Shown piece after piece: positions 1 to 9,233 of a DNA stretch of 64,000 nucleotides. Origin of the DNA: Gymnodinialimonas phycosphaerae. Lineage in GTDB: Bacteria; Pseudomonadota; Alphaproteobacteria; Rhodobacterales; Rhodobacteraceae. Numbering within the stretch: the first letter of the stretch is position 1; the number at the start of each line of letters is the position of its first letter. The notes beneath the pieces were generated by a model. It saw only the letters and a list, made by a program, of their open reading frames with translations, did no database searches and was not told the origin of the DNA. Position numbers and translations under genes: made by a program. The stretch lies in the NCBI RefSeq assembly GCF_019195455.1, contig NZ_JAIMBW010000001.1:2046001-2110000 (forward strand), in the 5' to 3' direction.

Positions 1-2
1 TC

Positions 3-1601
3 GTGCTGACAACGCTCACGGAAAAGGGGCTGATGCGCACCACCGGCGGGCGCGGCGCGTTTTCGGTCCTGCTGACCCAGGACATCGCGGTCATCCCGGC
101 GCTGGCGCTCCTGCCGCTTCTGGCCACGGCATCCCCGGTCCGGTTCACCGAAGACGGGTCCATCGAGCGTGCGGGCGAAGACGCCCACCACTCGATATCA
201 CTGGTGGAGGGCCTGCCCGCCTGGGGCGTCACGCTGGTGACGCTGGCGGCCGTGGCCGCGGTGATCCTGGCCGGGCGCTACCTGTCGCCGCTGGTCTTTC
301 GCATCATCCATAACGCCAAGTTGAAAGAGCTCTACACCGTCGCCGCCCTCGCCTTCGTGGTCAGCATCGCCGTGCTGATGATCCTCGTGGGCCTGTCCCC
401 CGCCCTTGGCGCGTTCCTTGCGGGCGTCGTCTTGGCCAATTCCGAGTTCAAGCATGAACTGGAGGCTGATATCGAGCCGTTCAAGGGCCTGCTTCTGGGC
501 CTGTTTTTCATCACCGTGGGCGCGGGGATCAACTTTGCGACGCTTTTCAGCAATCCGTTCCTGATTATCGGCCTGACCCTCGCCATTATGTTGATCAAGG
601 GGGCGGTCCTTTACGGGATCGCGCGGGTGACCCGGATGAAGGCGCGGGACCGGTGGCTTTTCACCCTCGGCCTCGCGCAGGCGGGCGAGTTCGGCTTCGT
701 GCTGGTAGCCTTCGGCGTGTCGCAGGCCGTCTTCCCGGACTTCATTGCCGAAATCCTGTTGCTTGTCGTTGCCCTGTCCATGCTGCTGACGCCGCTCAGC
801 TTTATCCTTTTCGAGAAAATCGGCGCCCATGTGGCGGACGGCTTCGAGGAGGCGCCCCAACATGACGAAATCGACGAAGAGGCCCCGATCATCATTGCGG
901 GCGTCGGGCGGTTCGGACAATCCGTGAACCGGATGGTCAGGGCCTCGGGCTTCAAGACCGTCGTACTGGATTCGAACCTGGAGACGATCCAGCTGATGCG
1001 CCGTTTCGGGCTGAAAAGCTTCTTCGGCGACCCCACGCGCCCCGAGTTGCTGAAGGCCGCTGGCCTCGACAAGGCCCGCGTGCTGGTGGTCTGCGTCGAT
1101 GACAAGCAGTCTGCGATCAAGCTGGTGCGCTATGCCAAACGCAACCGCCCCGATATCTCGGTCGTGGCCCGCGCCCACGATCTGCTTCACGTCTACGAGC
1201 TGTATGAGGCCGGGGCCGACCACATCATCCGCGAGGTCTTCGACAGCTCTCTGCGCGCCGCGCGCTATGTGTTGGAGGACATGGGTCTTTCCGACTATGA
1301 GGCTCACGCGATGGAAACCGCCTTCTACCGCCACGATCGCCAGAACCTGCGCGCCCTGGCCGAGGTCTGGAAGCCCGGCGTTCCGGTGACTGAGAACGCG
1401 GAATACATGCGCCTGACCCGTGAGATGACGGACAACCTGGAAAGCGCGATCCTGACCCAACTTGACCAGATGCAGGACGAGGCAGCAGGCGCCCGCACAC
1501 CCAAACGGGCGCGCGGCGATGTGGGCGCGCTCAGCGGGATCAGCCGAAAAACGGAGCGGCCCCCTGCCAAGGCCCCGCGTCGTCCCGGCGGCGCGCGTTA
1601 G
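3..1601 (+). CDS. Kef-type K+/H+ antiporter (CPA2), 5'-truncated by window edge
   Basis: This is the 3' part of a monovalent cation:proton antiporter-2 protein in the inner membrane. The reading frame is open to the first bases, so the true start lies outside the window. About 530 residues are visible: several hydrophobic transport helices ([20 protein letters not shown] near the start, [13 protein letters not shown] later), then a cytoplasmic RCK_N/TrkA-N domain whose nucleotide-binding glycines [11 protein letters not shown] lie near residue 296. It is clearly paralogous to the complete gene at 39794. Its stop overlaps the convergent cobT stop by 4 bp. The ion (K+ or Na+) cannot be told from sequence. 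The family call is secure. Confidence 0.9.
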   Translation: MLTTLTEKGLMRTTGGRGAFSVLLTQDIAVIPALALLPLLATASPVRFTEDGSIERAGEDAHHSISLVEGLPAWGVTLVTLAAVAAVILAGRYLSPLVFRIIHNAKLKELYTVAALAFVVSIAVLMILVGLSPALGAFLAGVVLANSEFKHELEADIEPFKGLLLGLFFITVGAGINFATLFSNPFLIIGLTLAIMLIKGAVLYGIARVTRMKARDRWLFTLGLAQAGEFGFVLVAFGVSQAVFPDFIAEILLLVVALSMLLTPLSFILFEKIGAHVADGFEEAPQHDEIDEEAPIIIAGVGRFGQSVNRMVRASGFKTVVLDSNLETIQLMRRFGLKSFFGDPTRPELLKAAGLDKARVLVVCVDDKQSAIKLVRYAKRNRPDISVVARAHDLLHVYELYEAGADHIIREVFDSSLRAARYVLEDMGLSDYEAHAMETAFYRHDRQNLRALAEVWKPGVPVTENAEYMRLTREMTDNLESAILTQLDQMQDEAAGARTPKRARGDVGALSGISRKTERPPAKAPRRPGGAR

Positions 1602-2611
1602 CCGCCTGCGACCCCGGCCTCGGCAAAGGTCGCCATGCCGGAATGGCAGGCAAGCGCGCCGCGCAGGATCTGGATCGCCAAGGCCCCGCCGGACCCTTCG
1701 CCAAGCCGCAGGTCCAGTTGCAACAGGGGCGTTTTGCCCAACTGCGCCAGCATCCGTCCATGGGCCTGCTCGGCCGAGCCATGGCCCGCCACCGCATGAT
1801 CCAGCGCCCCGGGCACCGCGCGTTCCAGCGCGGCGGCGGCGGCGGTGCAAATGAAGCCGTCCAGAATGACCGGGATATGCCGCACACGGGCGTGGGCGAT
1901 GGCGCCCGCCATGGCCGCCAACTCGCGCCCGCCAAGGCAGCGCAACGCTTGCAGCGGGTCTTGCGCAGCCTCCGGGTTCGCCGCCAGCCCCTCGGCCACG
2001 ACCTTGGATTTCAGGCTCAGCCCCGCGTCGTCGACGCCGGTGCCCCGCCCGGTCCAATCCTCGGCCGCGCCGCCGAACAGCGCATGGGCAATCGCGGCGG
2101 CGGAGGTGGTGTTGCCGATGCCCATTTCGCCCACGACCAGCAAATCGGAGGCGGGATCGAGCGCCTCCCACCCAACGGCAATCGCGGCCATGACCTCGGC
2201 CTCGGACATGGCCGGGCCTTGGGTGAAATCGGCCGTCGGCGTTTCCAGGTCAATCGGATGGACCGACATCGTCGCGCCCGCCAGCGTGCTGAGTTGGTTG
2301 ATCGCCGCGCCCCCGTGGGCGAAATTCGCCACCATCTGGACCGTGACCTCTGGCGGGAAGGCGCTGACACCGCGTGCGGCAACCCCATGATTTCCCGCAA
2401 AAATCAACACCTGTGGCGCAGTGATCGCGGGCCGGGCATCGCCGCGCCATGCCGCGTACCAGATCGCAAGATCCTCCAGCCGTCCCAACGCGCCGGGAGG
2501 CTTGGTCAACTGCCCGTTGCGCTCCTGCGCGCCTGCGCGGGCCGCCTCATCGGGACCCGTGGCGGCGGCGAGGGCTGCGTGTAACTCAAGGAGCGTGGCG
2601 GGCGTCGTCAT
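1598..2611 (-). CDS. cobT: Nicotinate-nucleotide--dimethylbenzimidazole phosphoribosyltransferase
   Basis: CobT transfers phosphoribose from nicotinate mononucleotide to 5,6-dimethylbenzimidazole, giving alpha-ribazole phosphate, the activated lower ligand of vitamin B12. The 337-residue length is usual for the family. The motif GEGSGGALA near the C-terminus holds the catalytic glutamate, and [17 protein letters not shown] and [14 protein letters not shown] are typical family blocks. It is divergent from cobS (next step of the same pathway), with 83 bp between the two starts. No cobalamin riboswitch is visible in that gap. Cytoplasmic. Confidence 0.95.
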   Translation of the reverse strand: MTTPATLLELHAALAAATGPDEAARAGAQERNGQLTKPPGALGRLEDLAIWYAAWRGDARPAITAPQVLIFAGNHGVAARGVSAFPPEVTVQMVANFAHGGAAINQLSTLAGATMSVHPIDLETPTADFTQGPAMSEAEVMAAIAVGWEALDPASDLLVVGEMGIGNTTSAAAIAHALFGGAAEDWTGRGTGVDDAGLSLKSKVVAEGLAANPEAAQDPLQALRCLGGRELAAMAGAIAHARVRHIPVILDGFICTAAAAALERAVPGALDHAVAGHGSAEQAHGRMLAQLGKTPLLQLDLRLGEGSGGALAIQILRGALACHSGMATFAEAGVAGG

Positions 2612-2694
2612 GGATGGGTTCCCTTGCGTGATGAGGTCGGGTTGATATGTAGCGGATTACGCCGTGGGTGCCCTGCGGCAGAAAGGTCCAATTC

Positions 2695-3453
2695 ATGGCT
2701 GAAACCGACACCAACCACCCCGAGGCCCGCGACCTGATCCGCGCGGGCCAATTGCTGACCCGCCTGCCGCTACCCGGCGGCGACGGCGTGCGCGGGGCGG
2801 CGGCGGCCTGGGCGTGGCCGGTGGTGGGATTGGTCGTCGGGTTGGGTCAGGTCCTGGTCGGTCTGACCGCTTTGGGCATCGGCCTGCCTGCGGGCGTGGC
2901 CGCCGGGTTTGCCATAGCGGCAGGGCTGATGATCACGGGCGGTTTGCACGAGGACGGCTTGGCCGACTGCGCCGATGGGTTCTGGGGCGCCATGACGCGG
3001 GACCGACGGCTAGAGATCCTGAAAGACAGCCGCATCGGGGCCTACGGCGTGTTGGCGCTGATTGTGGCGATGGGCCTTCGGTGGGCGCTGTTCGCGGCGC
3101 TTCTTGCTGTCGCTCCCTTAACGCTTCTAGCGGGAGCGATGATCAGTCGGGCCGCGATGGCCGGCGTGATGGCGCGCTTGCGCTTTGCACGCGACGGGGG
3201 GCTTGCGGCCCATGTTGGCAGGCCTCCGGCCTGGGCGGCGGGGCTTGCGGCGGGCGTTGCGATTGTGGGGGCGGTGCTGGCGACAGGCGTGCTTGCCGGG
3301 ATCGTGGCCACCATGGTCGCGGCCGGGGCGACGATTGCCATCGCCCTAGTGGCCCGCGCCAAGATCGGTGGTCAGACAGGGGACGTGTTGGGCGCGGCGC
3401 AGGTGGTGGCGGAACTTACCACCCTCACCGCCTGCGCCGCGATTCTCTTGTAG
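2695..3453 (+). CDS. cobS: Adenosylcobinamide-GDP ribazoletransferase (cobalamin synthase)
   Basis: CobS/CobV joins adenosylcobinamide-GDP with alpha-ribazole (phosphate) to make adenosylcobalamin (phosphate) in the inner membrane. The protein has 252 residues, with several hydrophobic segments and the family motif [14 protein letters not shown] (HxDGxxDxxDG, Mg2+ binding). I start at ATG 2695, giving [10 protein letters not shown], with AAAGG about 10 bases upstream; the frame extends to 2668 but without a better start. It is divergent from cobT. Its product serves B12 enzymes such as the methylmalonyl-CoA mutase at the far end of the window. Confidence 0.93.
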   Translation: MAETDTNHPEARDLIRAGQLLTRLPLPGGDGVRGAAAAWAWPVVGLVVGLGQVLVGLTALGIGLPAGVAAGFAIAAGLMITGGLHEDGLADCADGFWGAMTRDRRLEILKDSRIGAYGVLALIVAMGLRWALFAALLAVAPLTLLAGAMISRAAMAGVMARLRFARDGGLAAHVGRPPAWAAGLAAGVAIVGAVLATGVLAGIVATMVAAGATIAIALVARAKIGGQTGDVLGAAQVVAELTTLTACAAILL

Positions 3454-3466
3454 CAGGCTGATCAGA

Positions 3467-3739
3467 TCAGCAAGCCGCCACGTAGTAGGTGCCGTCGCCG
3501 TTGGAATAGGCGCACTGGCCAGTCTGCGTGTTGCGCGCAACCTGCGTGCCAAGCGCAGCACCGCCGACAGTGGCCAGAACGGTCCAGGCCGGGTTGGCGT
3601 CAAACGCGCTGGCCAGCAGAAGGCCTGCACCGGCGCCACCGACGAGGCCAAGGTTGGAGCGGTCCTGTGGGGACAGCGGCTGGCAGGCGGAAATGGCGGT
3701 GGCTGCAACCAGCAGTACGGGAGCAATAAATTTTTTCAT
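3467..3739 (-). CDS. Small glycine-rich lipoprotein, unknown function
   Basis: A 90-residue protein starting at ATG 3739, with GGAAG about 8 bases upstream. The N-terminus MKKFIAPVLLVAATAISAC is a signal peptide ending in a lipobox cysteine, so an Lgt-modified lipoprotein is predicted. The middle is glycine-rich and hydrophobic (LVGGAGAGLLLA and VGGAALGTQVA), as in glycine-zipper envelope proteins. The C-terminus has a pair of cysteines. It ends 14 bp from the convergent cobS stop. It resembles in style the lipoprotein at 63667, but the two are not obviously close homologues. Function unknown. Confidence 0.8.
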   Translation of the reverse strand: MKKFIAPVLLVAATAISACQPLSPQDRSNLGLVGGAGAGLLLASAFDANPAWTVLATVGGAALGTQVARNTQTGQCAYSNGDGTYYVAAC

Positions 3740-3819
3740 GAGGGGTCTTCCTTTCGAGTCATGGGCCGAAACCCTATAATAGATAGTCCACGTTTCCCTT
3801 GAATTGATTTGTATCACAC

Positions 3820-3850
3820 AAAAAAACCCGCTGCGAGGGAGCAGCGGGTC
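3820..3850 (-). terminator. Rho-independent terminator after carD
   Basis: CCCGCTGC at 3827-3834 pairs with GCAGCGGG at 3841-3848. Read on the minus strand, the hairpin is followed directly by a run of seven T. It lies about 70 bases downstream of the carD stop and upstream of the small lipoprotein gene, so it ends the carD transcript. Confidence 0.85.
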
Positions 3851-3922
3851 AGGAATTCCGTAACGGATTTCTAAGCGAAGTTTCGCTGGTGCGCTGTCAT
3901 GCGGTGCGCCGTGAAGGTCGGC

Positions 3923-4441
3923 TTACGCCGCCGCCACGCGCTTGGACAGCACTTCCACCAACTGTGCGCCTGCGCCTGACTCGTCGATGCCTTTGACGAC
4001 GGCCAATTCACGGGTCAGACGCTCCAGCGCGGCTTCATAAAGCTGACGCTCCGAGTAGGACTGCTCGCGCTGGTCGTCGGCGCGGTGCAGGTCGCGCACC
4101 ACCTCGGCGATGGCGATCAGATCGCCGGAGTTGATCTTCTGCTCATACTCCTGGGCGCGGCGCGACCACATCGCGCGCTTCACGCGGGCCTTGCCTTTCA
4201 GGGTGTCGAGCGCTTTGGACACGACCGCCGGGTCGCTCAGCGGGCGCATGCCCACTTCGGTCGCCTTGTTGGTCGGCACGCGCAACGTCATCTTGTCCTT
4301 CTCGAACGAGATCACGAACAGCTCCAGATTAAGCCCGGCGACTTCCTGCTCTTCGATCTTGATGATCCGACCCACGCCATGGGCGGGGTAGACGACGAAA
4401 TCGTTGGGGCTGAAGTCGAGCGTTTTGCGGGCTTTTGTCAT
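3923..4441 (-). CDS. carD: CarD family transcriptional regulator
   Basis: CarD/CdnL proteins bind the RNA polymerase beta subunit and stabilise the open promoter complex. They are standard in Rhodobacteraceae. The 172-residue protein begins MTKARKTLDFSPNDFVVYPA, with AAGGA about 8 bases before ATG 4441; a longer open frame to 4513 lacks such support. The RNAP-interacting domain (FVVYPAHGVGRI, then LRVPTNKATEVGMRPL) is followed by a helical, basic C-terminal part (RAMWSRRAQEYEQKINSGD). A strong terminator follows. fdxA lies upstream on the same strand but 300 bp away, so carD probably has its own promoter. Confidence 0.92.
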   Translation of the reverse strand: MTKARKTLDFSPNDFVVYPAHGVGRIIKIEEQEVAGLNLELFVISFEKDKMTLRVPTNKATEVGMRPLSDPAVVSKALDTLKGKARVKRAMWSRRAQEYEQKINSGDLIAIAEVVRDLHRADDQREQSYSERQLYEAALERLTRELAVVKGIDESGAGAQLVEVLSKRVAAA

Positions 4442-4740
4442 GCGATATTCCTTGCTCTGCACCCAATGCGGGCGACGGTAGTCGTCAAAAATTCCGGCGG
4501 AAGGCGGGACCATGCCGGTCGGGCGCTTTCCGTCAGGTGGTTGATGTTCCGTTTGGTGAAACGGCGGGCCTATGCGCCCCCAGATGTGTCAGACACGTTT
4601 ACTCATTGAGCTGTATATAGCACGAATCGGACCTCATTTAAAGCGTGCCGCGCCGCAGCGTTAAGAAAGCTCTTAAAAATGAGGGGCTCAAGCAAGGGTC
4701 AGCAGCCCTCACCCATCGGCTTGAGGGGGCGGATCAGGGG

Positions 4741-5076
4741 TTAATCCCCGTCGCCGGGCTTCTCCGAAAACAGCTCCATCTTGCCGGGCTTGCCGTCCAT
4801 CTCTTCCGCCGTGGGCAGGGGATCTTTCTTGGTGATGATCACGGGCCACATCTCGGAATACTTGCGATTGAACTCGACCCATTTGTCCATGTCCGGCTCG
4901 GTGTCCGGGCGGATCGCGTCGGCGGGGCATTCGGGCTCGCACACGCCGCAGTCGATGCATTCATCGGGGTGAATGACGAGCATGTTCTCGCCTTCGTAGA
5001 AGCAATCCACCGGGCAGACTTCGACACAATCAGTGTATTTGCAGGCGATGCAGGCATCGTTGACGATGTAGGTCAT
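4741..5076 (-). CDS. fdxA: 7Fe-type ferredoxin FdxA
   Basis: A small cytoplasmic electron carrier of 111 residues. Cysteines in [17 protein letters not shown] and [12 protein letters not shown] fit one 3Fe-4S and one 4Fe-4S cluster, as in the FdxA/ferredoxin II family; the C-terminal extension after the clusters is also typical. ATG at 5076 begins [14 protein letters not shown]. It is separated from the S4 gene by 156 bp that hold an 18-bp inverted repeat, suggesting its own regulated promoter. Confidence 0.95.
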   Translation of the reverse strand: MTYIVNDACIACKYTDCVEVCPVDCFYEGENMLVIHPDECIDCGVCEPECPADAIRPDTEPDMDKWVEFNRKYSEMWPVIITKKDPLPTAEEMDGKPGKMELFSEKPGDGD

Positions 5077-5183
5077 GGGCAGCTTTCGACGTTTAAATCC
5101 GGGCGGTTGGTTGCGGCTCTGCTAAGGCAGAGACGAGGGGGATGCAACGCGGCGGGATGCCACCTTGCGGGGTTGCTCAAATG

Positions 5184-5201
5184 TGTAAGGTAAACCTTAC
5201 A
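5184..5201. promoter_or_regulatory. Perfect inverted repeat upstream of fdxA, candidate operator
   Basis: TGTAAGGT at 5184-5191 and ACCTTACA at 5194-5201 are perfect 8-bp arms around AA. The element sits in the 156-bp gap between the S4 stop and the fdxA start, about 108 bp before fdxA. The size and AT content suit a dimeric repressor or activator site. The binding protein is unknown. Confidence 0.55.
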
Positions 5202-5232
5202 TATTGCCAAGGAGAGAGGGACGCGACAGGGC

Positions 5233-5619
5233 CTAGTCATCTTCCTCGCGAAAGGCGTCCATATCGCGGCGGTCCTTCTTGGTCGGACGGGGGCCGACGC
5301 GCGGGGGCACGGGCTCGGCCTCGGGCGTCATGTCGGTATAAAGCGCCTGGGCCTCGGCGGCGGGACCCCGGCGCTTGGCGAGGGCTTCGATCTTCACAAC
5401 ACGGATCTGGCGGCCCTGGGCGAAAGTCAGGACATCACCGGGCGAAACGGGCGTCGCGGTCTTGGTGACCTTGACCGCATTGACCCGCACGTGCCCGTCG
5501 CCGACCTGTCGCGCCGCAAGGCTACGGGTCTTGAAGAACCGCGCCTGCCAAAGCCATTTGTCCAGCCGGTCCTTGCGTGCCCCCTCGGGGCCCGGCGCCT
5601 TTGGAGCCGCGTCGCTTAT
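5233..5619 (-). CDS. RNA-binding S4 domain protein (Hsp15-like), probable AUA start
   Basis: S4-domain proteins of this type bind structured RNA, and Hsp15 relatives act on stalled 50S subunits. The frame encodes RLDKWLWQARFFKTRSLAA, then HVRVNAVKV, the core of an S4 domain, and ends with TKKDRRDMDAFREEDD. No ATG, GTG or TTG occurs ahead of this core between the in-frame stop at 5713-5715 and GTG 5488, which would delete half the domain. ATA at 5617-5619 overlaps the helicase TAA as ATAA, exactly where an ATGA overlap would be expected, and gives a 128-residue protein. The family call is firm; the start is inferred. Confidence 0.8.
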   Translation of the reverse strand: MSDAAPKAPGPEGARKDRLDKWLWQARFFKTRSLAARQVGDGHVRVNAVKVTKTATPVSPGDVLTFAQGRQIRVVKIEALAKRRGPAAEAQALYTDMTPEAEPVPPRVGPRPTKKDRRDMDAFREEDD

Positions 5620-8570
5620 GACTTGTCTTTCAGGGCTGCGAGGACCGCGAAGGGGTTGTCGGGATCGACCTTGGCGGATTTCTCGGGCCGGGCCGAATAT
5701 GTCTTGGGCTTGTTATCGGCCTTGTCGGGGCGCTGCGGACGGTTGCCGCCCTTGCCCTGACCGCGATGCTTGCCGGGCGCGCCCTTGCCAGCAGGGCGCT
5801 TGCCGCCGCCCTCGTTGCGCTTGCCTTGGCCACCTTCCGCACGCCCTGCCTGCCCACCGTCCGCGCGACGGGGGCGTGCGTTGCCGCGGCCACGGGGGGC
5901 CCAGGTAAAGGTGTAATAGACCTCCATCTCGACCGGGGCTTCGGGTGTCTGTGCGTTTTCAAGGCCGGTTGGCACGTCGACGCCCACAAGATCCTCGTCC
6001 ATCGTTTCGGGCGCAAAGGTCGCGGCAGGCTCAACGTCCCCCGCAGGCGCCTCCGGCGTGGTTGCTTCAGGCGCTTCCGGCGCAGCGGTCTCCGGCGTGG
6101 TTGTGTCAGTCGCCTCCGGCGTGGTCGCTTCAGTCGCCTCCGGCGCGGTCGCTTCAGACGCCTTCGGCGGGGCGGCCGCGGCTGGCGCGGCTTTCACCTT
6201 GGGGCGCTCCGCACGCTCGCCTTTGTAGCCCAAACCGCCCATCAGATCGGCGAATTGCTCCAGCGTCAGGCCGGAAATCGACAGCATATCAGGATTGGCC
6301 TCGAACCCGGCACGGCTGTTCTCATTGCGCAGCATGTCGGCGAGGCGTTCCAGCATATCCACACGGATCGCGCGGGCCCCCGCTTCGCGGTAGCCGGTCA
6401 TCGTGGCGTGGCCCGCGGGCGCGCCTTCGACGACCGGGATCGTCACAAGGCCCGGCGGCGGGCTGTCGGGGAAGGTATCGAAGTCCTGCGCCAGGCCCCA
6501 AAGAACCACACGCAGACGCGTGGGCGCGGGCTTCAACAGCAGGGGCAGAAAGATCGTGTACTGGCCGAAACGCACACCATGCTTCCGCAAAAGGCCCCTC
6601 GCCTCCTGATCCAGTGCTTTGATGTCGTCGGCGATCTCGGCGCGGGGCACGATGCCGAAGCCTTCCAGAAGCTGGAAGGCAACGCCGCGCGCAAGGCCGG
6701 TGACGGCCTCATCGCGGGACATCGCCAGAAGCGGCTCGAACTGGGCGGCAATGCGGCGGTCGATGAAGTGTTGCAGCCGGCGCTGGACCTTTTGCACAAC
6801 CTCGGCGCCCGCGTCCGCATCGACAAACGCCTCGGCAATGGGTTTCAGCGGCTCAGAACCCTTCACCAGCTTGCCCACGGCCATGTCGCCCCACATCAAG
6901 CCGCCCTGCTCTGTCAGGTCGAACTCGGTGTCGGGGGCGTTGTACATGCGGTCCGCACGCAGGTGGAACTCGGGCCGCAGGGCTGCCATGGCGGCGCTTT
7001 GCAGCGTCTTCGCCTCATCGGCAGTCGCCGTTTCATCCATGCGGAAACGGAAACCCTCGATCCGGCCAAGGACCTGGCCCTCGACACTGACTTCCCCATT
7101 CTCGTTCACTTCGGCCACAAGGCTCTCCCTCTGCTTCAATCGCCGGAGGAGCACGCTCGTCCGCCGATCGACAAATCTCAATGTCAGGGCCTGGTGTAGC
7201 GCATCTGACAGGCGGTCTTCTACGGCACGAGTCGCCCCGCGCCAATGGCTTTCGTCATCGACCCACCCCGTGCGCTGCGCCACGTAGGTCCAGGTTCGGA
7301 TATAGGCAAGGCGTTTGGACAGCGTATCGATGTCGCCTTCCGTGCGATCAATCCGCTTGACCTGACGGGCCAGCCAGTCGTCGGGGACGCGGCGCGTCTC
7401 GTGGAGGAACTCGAAAATGCGCCCCAAAAGCTCGGCATGTTCAGCGTGAGAGATGCCGCGGAAATCAGGGATGTTGCAGACGTCCCACAACAGCCGCACG
7501 GCGCGCGCGTCGCCCAGGCGCTGCGCGATTTCGGGCCGGGCGATCAGCGTCTTCAGGGCCTGCACGTCATCGGCTTCGCGGGCGCGCGTCAGCCATTCGT
7601 CGTCCGTGCGTTCTTCCAGCGAAGCGACCAGCCGCTCGGCGCTGCCGAACTCAAGGTCCGAATTGCGCCACATCAGTTTGCGCACCGGCGCGAAACGGTG
7701 GTTGACGATCGCGTCGGCCAGCCCCTCGTCCAGGGGCGGTGCCTCGCCTGTCACGCCAAAGCTGCCGTCCTGTGTATGGCGCCCGGCGCGACCCGCGATC
7801 TGCGCCAATTCATTCGGCCAGAGATCGCGCATCTTGCGCCCGTCGAACTTGCGCAGGCCCGAGAAGGCCACGTGCTTGATGTCGAGGTTCAGGCCCATGC
7901 CAATGGCGTCCGTGGCCACCAGAATATCGACATCGCCGTTCTGGTACAGCTCCACCTGGGCATTGCGTGTGCGCGGGCTGAGCGCCCCCATGACGACCGC
8001 CGCCCCGCCCTTCTGACGCCTTAGCAATTCCGCCGTAGCATAGAGATTTTCAACCGAGAATCCCACAATCGCGCTGCGGCCCGGCATTCTGCTCAACTTT
8101 TTCGAACCTGCATACACAAGCTGTGAAAAACGCTCACGGTGCATGAATTCGCACCGGGGGATCAGGTCGGCAATGGCGTTGCGCATCGTGGATGCGCCCA
8201 TGAACAGCGTCTCGTGCAGCCCGCGCGCGTGCAGCAGACGGTCGGTGAAAACATGGCCGCGTTCGGGATCCGCGCAGAGCTGGATCTCATCGACCGCCAG
8301 GAAATCGGCGCCGGTGGCGGTGGGCATCGCCTCCACGGTGCAGACCCAATAGGCTGCGCGCGGCGGCACGATCCGTTCCTCTCCGGTGACCAGCGCCACG
8401 ACCGAAGGGCCTTTCAGCGCCACCACCTTGTCGTAGACTTCGCGCGCCAGAAGCCGAAGCGGAAGGCCGATGACACCGGTGCGATGGGCCAGCATCCGTT
8501 CAATCGCGTAATGGGTCTTGCCGGTGTTCGTGGGGCCAAGAATGGCCGCCACGCGGGAGGAAGGTTGCAC
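5616..8570 (-). CDS. SUV3-like DEAD/DEAH RNA helicase
   Basis: A 984-residue helicase related to the mitochondrial RNA helicase SUV3, probably acting in RNA turnover. Walker A GPTNTGKTHYA is near residue 11, the DExx box is VDEIQL, motif V is ATDAIGMGLN and motif VI QIAGRAGR. The SUV3-type C-terminal region follows, then an Ala/Thr/Glu/Pro repeat tract and a basic, glycine-rich tail (RGRGNARPRR) likely to bind RNA. It starts at GTG 8570 with GGGAG upstream. It lies 26 bp after the TPR gene and overlaps the S4 gene, so the three are probably cotranscribed. Confidence 0.92.
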   Translation of the reverse strand: MQPSSRVAAILGPTNTGKTHYAIERMLAHRTGVIGLPLRLLAREVYDKVVALKGPSVVALVTGEERIVPPRAAYWVCTVEAMPTATGADFLAVDEIQLCADPERGHVFTDRLLHARGLHETLFMGASTMRNAIADLIPRCEFMHRERFSQLVYAGSKKLSRMPGRSAIVGFSVENLYATAELLRRQKGGAAVVMGALSPRTRNAQVELYQNGDVDILVATDAIGMGLNLDIKHVAFSGLRKFDGRKMRDLWPNELAQIAGRAGRHTQDGSFGVTGEAPPLDEGLADAIVNHRFAPVRKLMWRNSDLEFGSAERLVASLEERTDDEWLTRAREADDVQALKTLIARPEIAQRLGDARAVRLLWDVCNIPDFRGISHAEHAELLGRIFEFLHETRRVPDDWLARQVKRIDRTEGDIDTLSKRLAYIRTWTYVAQRTGWVDDESHWRGATRAVEDRLSDALHQALTLRFVDRRTSVLLRRLKQRESLVAEVNENGEVSVEGQVLGRIEGFRFRMDETATADEAKTLQSAAMAALRPEFHLRADRMYNAPDTEFDLTEQGGLMWGDMAVGKLVKGSEPLKPIAEAFVDADAGAEVVQKVQRRLQHFIDRRIAAQFEPLLAMSRDEAVTGLARGVAFQLLEGFGIVPRAEIADDIKALDQEARGLLRKHGVRFGQYTIFLPLLLKPAPTRLRVVLWGLAQDFDTFPDSPPPGLVTIPVVEGAPAGHATMTGYREAGARAIRVDMLERLADMLRNENSRAGFEANPDMLSISGLTLEQFADLMGGLGYKGERAERPKVKAAPAAAAPPKASEATAPEATEATTPEATDTTTPETAAPEAPEATTPEAPAGDVEPAATFAPETMDEDLVGVDVPTGLENAQTPEAPVEMEVYYTFTWAPRGRGNARPRRADGGQAGRAEGGQGKRNEGGGKRPAGKGAPGKHRGQGKGGNRPQRPDKADNKPKTYSARPEKSAKVDPDNPFAVLAALKDKS
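6051..6165 (-). repeat. 24-bp in-frame tandem repeat in helicase C-terminus
   Basis: Imperfect 24-bp units encode the eight-residue repeats SEATAPEA, TEATTPEA and TDTTTPET, followed by more degenerate Pro/Glu/Ala units. The tract lies between the helicase core and the basic tail and is probably a disordered linker that varies in length between strains. Confidence 0.75.
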
Positions 8571-8596
8571 TGTTCAGTCTCCCGACCAAGGACCGC

Positions 8597-9148
8597 TTAA
8601 AGCGCTTCGCCTTCAAGCGACACGCGCAGCCCATCAAGGAGCCGCTGGATATCGGGTTGATTGGGGTGAATGGCGTGGGCTGCCTCAAAAGCCGCAAGTG
8701 CACCATCGGTGTTGCCCATGTCTTGCAGCATCACGCCCAGGCCAGTCAGCGCGCCGAAGTGGCGCGGCTCCAGCGCCAGCACGCGCTGAATATCGGCAAT
8801 GGCGGGGCCGAACATCTGCTGTTCGAAAAACAGGGTGGCGCGGGCGTTCCAGCCCTCGGCGAAATCCGGCGCATGGTCGGTCAGCGCGGTCAGATGGTCA
8901 TAGGCGGCCTCGAAATCCTCGGCCTCCATGGCTTCCAGTCCCCGGCGCAGCAGGTAATCGGCCGTCGCCGAGCCCGAGATTTGCCAGCGTTGATAGACGT
9001 CGGCCTCTACCACGTCCCAGTTGCGCAGCTCTGGGTTGGCAAGGCGGTCGAGGAAATCGTCGGCGGTCGATTGCGCCTGCGCAACTACGGGAATCCCGCA
9101 CAAGACTGCCGCAACGAGAGCGTTGATGATGGGTTTCTGAATCGTCAT
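8597..9148 (-). CDS. Exported tetratricopeptide repeat protein
   Basis: A 183-residue protein with a signal peptide (MTIQKPIINALVAAVLCGIP, cleavage near AQA). It then carries TPR-like helical pairs: ADYLLRRGLEAMEAEDFEAA, AEGWNARATLFFEQQMFGPA and FGALTGLGVMLQDMGNTDGA. Such repeats mediate protein contacts, here in the periplasm. The partner is unknown. It is the first gene of a minus-strand set with the helicase (26 bp apart) and the S4 gene. Confidence 0.85.
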   Translation of the reverse strand: MTIQKPIINALVAAVLCGIPVVAQAQSTADDFLDRLANPELRNWDVVEADVYQRWQISGSATADYLLRRGLEAMEAEDFEAAYDHLTALTDHAPDFAEGWNARATLFFEQQMFGPAIADIQRVLALEPRHFGALTGLGVMLQDMGNTDGALAAFEAAHAIHPNQPDIQRLLDGLRVSLEGEAL

Positions 9149-9233
9149 GGTCGAAACGTAGCATTCCTTACGGGCAATACTAGATCAAGAAGACGGTTTC
9201 GTGCAGGGATAGGGAAACAAGGGGACCCATTTC

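Noticed and set aside
2612..2694. Possible cobalamin riboswitch between cobT and cobS
   Set aside because: The gap is only 83 bp and lacks a B12-box-like conserved core.
5766..7199. Long plus-strand frame (477 codons) opposite the helicase
   Set aside because: A shadow frame caused by high GC and codon bias of the helicase; its Arg/His/Gly-rich product resembles no protein family.
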